From Actinomycetota bacterium (GTDB lineage Bacteria > Actinomycetota > Humimicrobiia > Humimicrobiales > Humimicrobiaceae), in NCBI GenBank assembly GCA_016783985.1, contig JADHVM010000024.1:1-10403 (forward strand): a stretch of DNA of 10,403 nt, written 5' to 3'. Positions 5,211 through 10,403 of this stretch are shown piece by piece. A program made the translations under genes and the position numbers. Position 1 is the stretch's first letter. Every line of letters starts with the position of its first letter. A model generated the notes under the pieces. It did no database searches and was not told where the DNA came from. It was given only the letters and a program-made list of their open reading frames with translations.

Positions 5211-6029
5211 ATGAGAAAAAATAAATTATATACAGTCCTATCAATTCTTACGATTATTTTCATATTTAGTTTTGCTGCTTTATGTAATTGGTGTGGTAAG
5301 CAGGATGAAGGAGAAAAAATTGGCGTTCAGGATGAGGATAATGGAGAGAAGGATGATGGGAAAAAAGAAGATGGAGATGGCAAAGAAGACAATGGAGAAG
5401 AAGATGAAGGAGAGGGTGAGAAAGAAGCTCCAACTATAAAGCTTGAAATTTATGAGGGGCCAATCTACAAACCAGATGGTGATATATGTTATTACAGAAT
5501 AGAAGCAATAGTTACTGGAAATCCAGACCCTGAAGTTGAGTTCAGCAAGGATGATAGCGAACATGCATGGGGGCCACTGAGAGTTCAGGTAAACCTGCAT
5601 GATCCAAGTGAGACATACACTCTTACTGCTACTGCTACTAACTCTGAAGATAAAGACAGCGATTCAATTGATCTTTCCTGGGGCTGTGATGGTGAAAACA
5701 ATGACCCGCAGATAACAGATATATTAATACCTGCTGAAATTTTAATCTCTGATCAGTATGATGTATTTGCTGTAGCAGAAGATCCAGATGGAGACAGTCT
5801 ATCGTATGAGTGGAGTGTAAGTGTAGACGGTGGTACATTCGAAGACGAGAATGCTAATCCTGCAAAATGGAATACGCCTGGCATTGAAGGTATGTATACC
5901 TTAACTATAAAAGTTACTGATGGAAATGGTGGAGAAGATACTATGAATAAAAATGTTGAGGTAAAAGCTGTAATGGGTGTTCCAATCGCTGCGGGTAATA
6001 TGCCAATTATTTTAGATCACACAGGATGA
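5211..6029 (+). CDS. Exported Ig/PKD-like protein, probable lipoprotein, cut by in-frame TGA
   Basis: The product is 272 residues up to a TGA. Residues 1-24 are a signal peptide: Lys/Arg at the start, then a hydrophobic core. Cys25 (AALC) or Cys28 could be the lipid-anchored residue, though neither is a textbook lipobox. Residues 31-72 form an acidic Asp/Glu/Gly/Lys linker encoded by a nearly all-purine stretch. Two beta-sandwich modules follow: an Ig-like one (about 74-158) and a PKD/cadherin-like one (about 165-254) with AEDPDGDSLSYEW (189-201) and KVTDGNGGED (234-243). AGGGGA (5200-5205) precedes the ATG by five bases. The gene does not end at a domain boundary: the next ORF continues in the same frame with what looks like the missing C-terminal domain. 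Role is probably surface binding or adhesion; no catalytic motif is visible. Confidence 0.75.
   Translation: MRKNKLYTVLSILTIIFIFSFAALCNWCGKQDEGEKIGVQDEDNGEKDDGKKEDGDGKEDNGEEDEGEGEKEAPTIKLEIYEGPIYKPDGDICYYRIEAIVTGNPDPEVEFSKDDSEHAWGPLRVQVNLHDPSETYTLTATATNSEDKDSDSIDLSWGCDGENNDPQITDILIPAEILISDQYDVFAVAEDPDGDSLSYEWSVSVDGGTFEDENANPAKWNTPGIEGMYTLTIKVTDGNGGEDTMNKNVEVKAVMGVPIAAGNMPIILDHTG
6027..6029 (+). other. In-frame TGA interrupting a longer exported-protein gene
   Basis: The ATG at 6048 lies 837 bases (279 codons) after the ATG at 5211, so both ORFs share one frame separated only by this TGA at codon 273. Reading through gives IKEDGE between the two parts and one protein of about 431 residues ending at 6506. 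No other gene in the window ends in TGA (11 TAA, 2 TAG). Candidate explanations are a nonsense mutation (for example CGA or TGG to TGA), a sequencing or assembly error, readthrough, or reinitiation at AAGGAGG 6033-6039. Confidence 0.7.
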
Positions 6030-6047
6030 ATTAAGGAGGATGGAGAA

Positions 6048-6506
6048 ATGCTTTTTTCAGGATTTGTTTTTGCTGGTGATTCCGATCCTGATAATTTGTC
6101 ATATAAGGGTTTTATATGTTTTGATATTAAAAAACTTACTGGAAATCATGTTGAATATGCATCTCTAAAATTTAATAATCCTATTGATTGTTGTACTGAA
6201 CCTGAAGATGATCCTGGTAAAGTATGTGAAGGGCTCCGAATAGAGGCAATGGATTGGGGAAATGATGCTCCGAATATAGGAGATTTCAATGATCCTGGAG
6301 AACATATTCAAACTTTTAATAATCCTGATATATTTTGTGAAGCTGAATCTTTAAAGACCGAGCTACAAAAGGCAGTTCAAGCAGGGAGGAATTTTCAATT
6401 AAGAATTAGGTTTGCAGGTATACCTTCTGCTGACGGTGAGGTAGATGGATGGTATTATATGCAATCAGATATTGTTTTATTTGTAGAATGTACTCCCTTA
6501 CCATAA
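6048..6506 (+). CDS. Detached C-terminal domain of the exported Ig/PKD-like protein
   Basis: The product is 152 residues from the ATG at 6048, with a good AAGGAGG (6033-6039) eight bases upstream. It has no signal peptide, yet it looks extracytoplasmic: it is acidic, beta-rich and carries six Cys (24, 48, 49, 60, 97, 148) suited to disulfides or metal binding. The passage AGDSDPDNLSYKGFICFDI (9-27) resembles a jelly-roll/carbohydrate-module-like C-terminal domain that I have seen attached to secreted repeat proteins; this is a loose impression, not a family assignment. It lies in the same frame as the upstream gene and is most simply that gene's third domain, stranded by the TGA at 6027. If translated alone by reinitiation it would stay in the cytoplasm and probably be non-functional. 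Confidence 0.6.
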   Translation: MLFSGFVFAGDSDPDNLSYKGFICFDIKKLTGNHVEYASLKFNNPIDCCTEPEDDPGKVCEGLRIEAMDWGNDAPNIGDFNDPGEHIQTFNNPDIFCEAESLKTELQKAVQAGRNFQLRIRFAGIPSADGEVDGWYYMQSDIVLFVECTPLP

Positions 6507-6577
6507 TGTAGTGTAATAATTTTAGCACTATAAAGTCTTGTTTTTGATTTAATCAATAATTCTATGAGTGTGCTACA
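6507..6577. repeat. Competing small hairpins after the exported-protein gene
   Basis: TAGTGT (6509-6514) can pair with GCACTA (6525-6530, one wobble), or TAGCAC (6523-6528) can pair with GTGCTA (6570-6575), with TGTAG (6507-6511) and CTACA (6573-6577) able to close the whole. TTGAT/ATCAA makes a third small stem around 6544-6556. The mutually exclusive pairings may form a transcript end, but there is no clear T-run directly after a stem. Confidence 0.3.
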
Positions 6578-6684
6578 ATTCTTTTTAAATTATTTGTAAA
6601 AAATTAAATTTATTAGTAACAAAATAAATACTTTCTGTTAAAATAAATATAATATCAATATCAGGGATTTTTTAGCTTTTTTTA

Positions 6685-7623
6685 ATGGAAAAAATAATTA
6701 CCTGGCTGCTTGAAGATAATAATCCTTCTGTAAAATATTTTACCAGAAAAAATATCTTACATGAAAGAATAGATTCTGAGGAATTTTCCCTTATTCTAAA
6801 AGATATTACATGTAGTGAACCTGTTGAATCAATTTTAAATTTGCAGAATAAAGATGGTTGGTGGGGTGTAAATAAATATTCATTTAATCCTTTATATAAA
6901 AATACATTCTGGCAGCTTTATTTTTTGTCTCTTCTGGGAGTTAAAAAAAGTGTAGATGGAATAGATAAGGCTGTTCAACTAGTAATAGATAATATGCAGG
7001 CTAAGAATGGTTCTTTTCCACAATCTTCCAAGCATTCAGGCAGTCTTCCATGCATGCAGGGAATTGCTCTAGAAATATTACTAAGATTAGGATATGAGAA
7101 TAGTGATTTTACAGAAAAAACTATAAGGTTTATAAATGATTTGGTTTACAGTGATGATTTTAGATGCAAATACAGGCAGAATTTAAGGTGTCCCTGGGGT
7201 ATCACAAAGATACTTAAGGCTTTTAATTTAATTCCTAAGAATAATAGGAATAAAAAAATAAAAGAAACTATAAATAAAGCAGTAAATTTTCTACTAAACC
7301 ATAATATTGTTAAAGCAAATTATCCAAGGAGGAATAAAAGGAGTAAGCACTGGTTTATGTTTGGGTTTCCAAGAAGCTATCAAAGCGACATACTGGAAGT
7401 AACGTCAGCAATTGTTGGTGTAGGATATATTAAAAAATCTACTAATATTGGAAGTGCACTGGATTATATATCTTCTAAAAAGCTTGAAGATGGTACGTGG
7501 AAAATGGAGTTTTCATTAAATGGAAGGATGCTTGTAGATATTGATATTTCCCACAAACCAAGTAAATGGGTAACCTATAATGCTATGAAGACTTTACTGG
7601 CATGTAATTATATTAGTATATAA
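6685..7623 (+). CDS. Terpenoid-cyclase-fold (squalene-cyclase-repeat-like) protein of unknown function
   Basis: The product is 312 residues. The opening WLLEDNNPSVKYFTRKNIL (7-25) is typical of a group of prenyltransferase/squalene-oxidase-repeat proteins with an alpha-alpha barrel. QW-like repeat motifs appear at LQNKDGWWG (53-61), MQAKNGSF (104-111) and KKLEDGTW (265-272), and the closing KPSKWVTYNAMKTL (291-304) is also usual for the group. The acidic DxDD-type catalytic motif of true squalene-hopene cyclases is not visible, and the protein is about half the length of those enzymes, so terpene cyclisation is unlikely. There is no signal peptide. The ATG at 6685 has no clear ribosome site; AGGGA lies about 17 bases upstream. 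A TATAAT at 6648-6653 is a candidate -10. The gene stands alone and converges on the hydrolase. Confidence 0.75.
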   Translation: MEKIITWLLEDNNPSVKYFTRKNILHERIDSEEFSLILKDITCSEPVESILNLQNKDGWWGVNKYSFNPLYKNTFWQLYFLSLLGVKKSVDGIDKAVQLVIDNMQAKNGSFPQSSKHSGSLPCMQGIALEILLRLGYENSDFTEKTIRFINDLVYSDDFRCKYRQNLRCPWGITKILKAFNLIPKNNRNKKIKETINKAVNFLLNHNIVKANYPRRNKRSKHWFMFGFPRSYQSDILEVTSAIVGVGYIKKSTNIGSALDYISSKKLEDGTWKMEFSLNGRMLVDIDISHKPSKWVTYNAMKTLLACNYISI

Positions 7624-7637
7624 AAAATTTAGCAGCA

Positions 7638-7660
7638 AGTATTGTTTTAATACTATTTTT
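7638..7660 (+). terminator. Small intrinsic terminator between converging genes
   Basis: AGTATT (7638-7643) and AATACT (7649-7654) form a 6-bp stem with a 5-base loop, followed by ATTTTT (7655-7660). It begins 15 bases after the stop of the cyclase-fold gene, and its right arm overlaps the TAG of the oppositely oriented hydrolase gene. The stem is weak. Confidence 0.5.
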
Positions 7661-8702
7661 GGAAAATAAAATTAGTTATCTTCTTTATAACTTCAGGGGT
7701 AGTAAGTATTTTGCTTGTATGCAGATTGTTCAACCAATATATTTTGGGTTTTCCTAATTCTTCCCATAAAAATGTAGTGGATTCCTTTGTAAAATATTGA
7801 TCAAATTTTGAGTTAATCATTAATACATTTTCTGGATTAATTTTATGGGCAAAGGCTAAAGGATCACAGAGAAAGCACATTTTCAGTGTCGCTTTTTTAA
7901 GTTCTGGAAAATCTACTAAATCATTTGTAAGCTCATTAAGAGGAATCTTCTTAAGTTCTTCTAAAAATTTAGGAAATTTATTGTAAAAATCATTACATTT
8001 CTTCCTGGTTATTATACCGTCAGAAAGGCAGTTACCTTTAAGAAAAAGTTTTAGCATGCCATCCCAGTGAATTTCTTTCCAATTACCTCCGGTGATTAAA
8101 AATATTCCCTTTTTAATTCTTTTATCATATACCATGGATATAATAGATATCATACCACCAAGGCTTAAACCGCAGATATAAATATTTTTAAAAGGACGGA
8201 TATTTAGAATAATGTCAATAAACTTTCTAATATCCACAACACTCTGATGGAAAAATTCCAGGATTCCTACATCATTAAAATACAATAATCTTCTACCGCT
8301 GATTTCATCAGTGGGAGTTCTGTTTAAGTGAAAAGGAAGATTTATAAATGCACAATTTAAATTTTTTTGGGTAATTTTATTTATAAGGAAATAATAATTT
8401 CTTAATTTATCTTTTCTACTGGAAAATCCATGAATAAGTATGATAAGAGTTTCGGTATTTTGTAATTTGTTCATATCGGTAGGAGTATTCTCTAAACTAC
8501 TTTTTAATTCATTCTTAATATTGTAATTAAGAAAGTCATTATCTAAAAATAGCTCTGTGTAAACTTTGTCATTTTTTTTGATACCAGTTTTATAGGCAGA
8601 TTCGTAAGTTAGTATATATCTATGGGGAAGATTCGTTTCTGCCCGTGCTTTTTTTATTGTGTATGTTAATTTTAATTCTTTGTCGTAGTTGTATAGTTTC
8701 AT
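7653..8702 (-). CDS. Alpha/beta-hydrolase family protein
   Basis: The product is 349 residues with a complete hydrolase set: oxyanion-hole motif LIHGF (89-93), nucleophile elbow GLSLGG (178-183) with Ser180, acid Asp301 in SKFDQYF, and His328 in LHTSK. Spacing and order fit the alpha/beta-hydrolase fold, with a lid-like insertion at about 205-285. The first 80 or so residues precede the core and are not recognisable. The substrate cannot be told; esterase or peptidase-like activity is possible. There is no signal peptide, so a cytoplasmic location is likely. It ends in TAG. The ATG at 8702 has no clear ribosome site (AGCAA only), so the start is less certain than the rest. It is the only - strand gene, divergent from ytxH and convergent with the cyclase-fold gene. 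Confidence 0.82.
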   Translation of the reverse strand: MKLYNYDKELKLTYTIKKARAETNLPHRYILTYESAYKTGIKKNDKVYTELFLDNDFLNYNIKNELKSSLENTPTDMNKLQNTETLIILIHGFSSRKDKLRNYYFLINKITQKNLNCAFINLPFHLNRTPTDEISGRRLLYFNDVGILEFFHQSVVDIRKFIDIILNIRPFKNIYICGLSLGGMISIISMVYDKRIKKGIFLITGGNWKEIHWDGMLKLFLKGNCLSDGIITRKKCNDFYNKFPKFLEELKKIPLNELTNDLVDFPELKKATLKMCFLCDPLAFAHKINPENVLMINSKFDQYFTKESTTFLWEELGKPKIYWLNNLHTSKILTTPEVIKKITNFIFQK

Positions 8703-8740
8703 TTGCTAAAAATAATTTGAAATATATTTAATATTTTTGC

Positions 8741-8789
8741 CTATTTTTTGCTATAATTTAAAAACATTAGTATATATTAGCAAAAATAG
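8741..8789. promoter_or_regulatory. Dyad overlapping the ytxH promoter in the divergent spacer
   Basis: CTATTTTTTGCTA (8741-8753) and TAGCAAAAATAG (8778-8789) are inverted copies, 12 paired bases with one extra T on the left. The left arm covers the extended -10 of the downstream gene and the right arm lies just past its start point. The left arm is also the second of two near-tandem units, TATTTTTGCC and TATTTTTTGCT. This geometry fits an operator for a repressor that bridges both arms, or a stem-forming leader. Confidence 0.45.
8749..8757 (+). promoter_or_regulatory. Extended -10 promoter of the ytxH-ferredoxin pair
   Basis: TGCTATAAT matches TGn-TATAAT (hexamer 8752-8757). There is no good -35. 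A start near 8764 gives a leader of about 100 bases, longer than for other genes here, and most of the right arm of the dyad would be transcribed. Confidence 0.6.
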
Positions 8790-8865
8790 ATATTGCTGGA
8801 AATATAAAAAGATAGTTTTTGGCAATTTCTATGACTATTATTAAGTGTTAGGGGGAGGGAGATCT

Positions 8866-9183
8866 ATGAATGATTCAAATAATAATTTTGGTGTGATTAA
8901 AGGAGGAGCCATTGGATTTGCCATAGGGTTTGTAGTTGGAGCGGTGGCAGCATTATTTCTAACTACTAAAACAGGTGAAGAGCTAAGAGAGGAGTTGAAA
9001 AAAGTTGCCCTTGATTTAAAGAAGAAAGTTGAAGAGAGAGCGGGCACAATTAAAAATCTAACCAAGGAAAGATATACTGAAATAATAAATAACGTTATTG
9101 CTAATTATAAGAAAGTAAAAGAACTTACCGAAAAGGAAATTGATTTAATAAAAGATATAATAATGAAACAGGAAAAATCTTAA
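8866..9183 (+). CDS. YtxH-like small membrane protein
   Basis: The product is 105 residues. One membrane helix, about 10-32, carries a perfect glycine zipper (Gly13, Gly17, Gly21, Gly25), followed by FLTTKTGEELREEL, the YtxH-family pattern after the helix. The rest (about 36-105) is a long charged amphipathic helix in the cytoplasm. YtxH-type proteins are general-stress or envelope-associated in Bacillus, but their role is not defined. The start is the ATG at 8866, seven bases after GGAGG (8854-8858) in a G-rich site; an in-frame GTG at 8845 would translate that ribosome site itself. The ferredoxin gene starts six bases after its stop, so the two form an operon under the extended -10 at 8749. 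Confidence 0.82.
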   Translation: MNDSNNNFGVIKGGAIGFAIGFVVGAVAALFLTTKTGEELREELKKVALDLKKKVEERAGTIKNLTKERYTEIINNVIANYKKVKELTEKEIDLIKDIIMKQEKS

Positions 9184-9189
9184 AAATTA

Positions 9190-9399
9190 GTGCCAGAAAA
9201 AATAGCAGTTATTAATTACGACAAATGCAATCCTGGGAAATGTGGCAATGGAGAATGTGCAGCAGTTAAAGCTTGCGAGAAAAAGGTATTAAAACAGGAA
9301 GAACCTTATGACCCACCTTTTATTATAGCTGAATTGTGCACTGGCTGCTATAAGTGTATTACAGCTTGCTCAGTAAATGCTATTGAAAAATCTAAATAA
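9190..9399 (+). CDS. Small double-cluster ferredoxin resembling the RLI/ABCE1 N-terminal domain
   Basis: The product is 69 residues with eight Cys. The first group, Cys13, 18, 23 and 29, is widely spaced and preceded by KIAVINYDKC, which closely recalls the N-terminal Fe-S domain of RNase L inhibitor (ABCE1). The second group is a ferredoxin-like CTGCYKCITAC (50-60; Cys50, 53, 56, 60), where the residue after the last Cys is Ser instead of the usual Pro. Two [4Fe-4S] clusters are expected. ABCE1 proper carries two ATPase domains; none are present here, so this is a free-standing electron carrier or Fe-S adaptor. It starts with GTG at 9190, six bases after the ytxH stop, with no ribosome site of its own, so translation is probably coupled to ytxH. 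Confidence 0.8.
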   Translation: MPEKIAVINYDKCNPGKCGNGECAAVKACEKKVLKQEEPYDPPFIIAELCTGCYKCITACSVNAIEKSK

Positions 9400-9442
9400 C
9401 AAGGTTTGATTTTTACAATACTCTTTCTATTATTTTTCTAAA

Positions 9443-9453
9443 TATAATATAAT
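9443..9453 (+). promoter_or_regulatory. Possible -10 elements before the amidohydrolase gene
   Basis: Two overlapping TATAAT hexamers occupy 9443-9448 and 9448-9453. Neither has a fair -35 at 16-18 bp nor a TG extension. This is a candidate promoter only. Confidence 0.3.
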
Positions 9454-9516
9454 TTGTTTCTATGTATAAATCTGGTGGGAGTATTTGTTTGGAATTAATT
9501 GTTACAGAAAATTGTT

Positions 9517-10326
9517 ATGAATAATAAGATTGTTGACATACATGTTCATGTATACCCTGAATATCTATCAAAAAAAGCAGCTGAAAGACTTGAAAATAGG
9601 TATGATATAAGGTTTGTTGCTCGTCCCTGTCTGGAAGATCTTTTAGAGTCCATGAAATCAAGTAAGATTAGTCATTCCATAATTCAGCCTGTTTCGACTT
9701 CTATTGGACAGGTGAAACCAATAAATGATTGGTTGGTAAGTGTAGTAAAAAAATACAGTAGTAAAATTGGAGCATTTGGTACAATTTATCCAGGGATGAG
9801 TAATTATAGGAAAGAAATTGAAAAGATTAAGCTTGGAGGTCTTTCCGGTATTAAAATGCACCCTAATTTTCAAAAATTTTTCCCGCACGAAGAGATAATG
9901 TTTCCGATTTATCGGGAATTAATAAAAAATGATTTATGGGTTTTATTCCATTCTGGCTACGAAATAGCTCCTATAGAAAAGATATATGCAGAAATTGATT
10001 CGTTCTTAATTTTAAGGGATAGATTCCCCCAACTTAAGATAATACTTGCTCATATGGGAGGATACAAGGTATGGGATGAGGTTGAAGATAAAATTATAGG
10101 AAAAGAATTTTATCTGGATCTTTCCTACACAATGGGTTTTTTAAATTCAGATAGGATAAAGTTATTTATAGATAAGCATGGACCGGATAAAATTTTTTTT
10201 GGTTCAGACTTTCCTATTGCTTCAGTAAAAGAGCAGGTTGAGAGCTTTTTTAGATTGGAGCTGGGAAAGGAAATTGATGATAAAATACTTTATTTAAATG
10301 CTAAAAAAGAAATATTGGAAAGTTAG
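9517..10326 (+). CDS. Amidohydrolase-2 family metal-dependent hydrolase
   Basis: The product is 269 residues, a TIM-barrel metal enzyme of the amidohydrolase-related (PF04909-type) group, which includes decarboxylases and hydrolases of small acids. Metal-site motifs are in order: HVH (His9, His11), IKMHP (112-116, with His115), LFHSG (143-147, His145), LAHMGG (177-182, His179) and FGSDFP (228-233, with the catalytic Asp231). The closing LYLNAKKEIL (258-267) is standard. The substrate is unknown and it is probably cytoplasmic. The start is uncertain: ATG 9517 puts HVH at the usual distance from the N-terminus, while TTG 9499 would add six residues. Neither has a good ribosome site; the only strong one (9474-9481) is too far from both. 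It ends in TAG. Confidence 0.85.
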   Translation: MNNKIVDIHVHVYPEYLSKKAAERLENRYDIRFVARPCLEDLLESMKSSKISHSIIQPVSTSIGQVKPINDWLVSVVKKYSSKIGAFGTIYPGMSNYRKEIEKIKLGGLSGIKMHPNFQKFFPHEEIMFPIYRELIKNDLWVLFHSGYEIAPIEKIYAEIDSFLILRDRFPQLKIILAHMGGYKVWDEVEDKIIGKEFYLDLSYTMGFLNSDRIKLFIDKHGPDKIFFGSDFPIASVKEQVESFFRLELGKEIDDKILYLNAKKEILES

Positions 10327-10376
10327 GATAAAATTCAAGTAGTAAATATTTTTATTATTAAGAAGTTAGGAATTAA

Positions 10377-10403
10377 ATGATAAAAAAAATACTGATACTA
10401 ATA
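10377..10403 (+). CDS. 5' end of a truncated gene at the window edge
   Basis: The ATG at 10377 follows AGGA (10368-10371) by five bases and opens a frame of nine codons, MIKKILILI, before the window ends. A Lys-rich hydrophobic start like this could be a signal peptide or the first strand of a Rossmann-like fold; there is too little to say which. It lies 50 bases after the amidohydrolase stop, so it may share its transcript. Confidence 0.5.

Noticed and set aside
5280..5600. Minus-strand ORF opposite the acidic linker
   Set aside because: Its Phe/Ser/Ile-rich product is the antisense of a purine-rich coding stretch with no start signal.
6027..6060. Selenocysteine insertion at the TGA
   Set aside because: No stem-loop of the required strength and spacing follows, and the flanking residues are not a redox motif.
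8841..9065. Minus-strand ORF opposite ytxH
   Set aside because: It lies wholly within the ytxH coding region and its promoter-proximal G-rich site, has no ribosome site, and its product has no family features.
1..10403. Defence system, CRISPR array, toxin-antitoxin, prophage or insertion sequence
   Set aside because: No spaced direct repeats, transposase, integrase, nuclease or toxin-like small gene pairs are present on either strand.

Overview
This is a very AT-rich window with bacterial Shine-Dalgarno sites (AAGGAGG-type) and ATG, GTG and TTG starts. Stop codons are almost all TAA. Twelve of the genes read on the + strand, plus a partial gene at the right edge, and one reads on the - strand. 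The content (DUF5320 proteins, an ECF-type nickel/cobalt importer, an 8-Cys double-cluster ferredoxin, a YtxH protein) suggests a strict anaerobe of a low-GC lineage such as Clostridia/Halanaerobiales or Atribacterota. The lineage is inference from gene content only; there is no rRNA or other marker gene here.

Layout. (1) 1-1160: a near-consensus promoter with phased A-tracts upstream and two TGAA-N6-TTCA palindromes over the spacer and transcription start. It drives two tandem DUF5320 genes and ends at a strong hairpin. (2) 1381-2112: a DUF72 (YecE-like) protein standing alone. (3) 2293-4985: a four-gene metal importer (substrate-binding CbiM/NikM, PDGLE-type small membrane subunit, EcfT-type CbiQ/NikQ, ATPase CbiO/NikO). 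A GTGTTAC-N13-ATAACAC palindrome just upstream resembles a NikR operator, which with Met1/His2/His67 in the M subunit points to nickel. (4) 4986-6506: a structured intergenic segment, then an exported, probably lipid-anchored, Ig/PKD-like protein whose reading frame is cut by an in-frame TGA and continues in frame as a second ORF. (5) 6685-7623: a terpenoid-cyclase-fold (squalene-cyclase-repeat-like) protein of unknown function. (6) 7653-8702, - strand: an alpha/beta hydrolase with a complete triad, divergent from (7) 8866-9399: a YtxH glycine-zipper protein and an RLI/ABCE1-N-terminus-like ferredoxin. (8) 9517-10326: an amidohydrolase-2 family metal-dependent hydrolase, followed by the first nine codons of another gene.

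The genes do not form one pathway. The two regulated blocks (DUF5320 pair, nickel importer) both look metal- or stress-controlled by regulators that are not encoded here. The most unusual items are the doubly operated DUF5320 promoter, the NikR-like operator, the in-frame TGA in the exported protein, the dyad across the ytxH promoter and the stand-alone RLI-like ferredoxin. I see no CRISPR array, tRNA, rRNA, transposase or phage gene.
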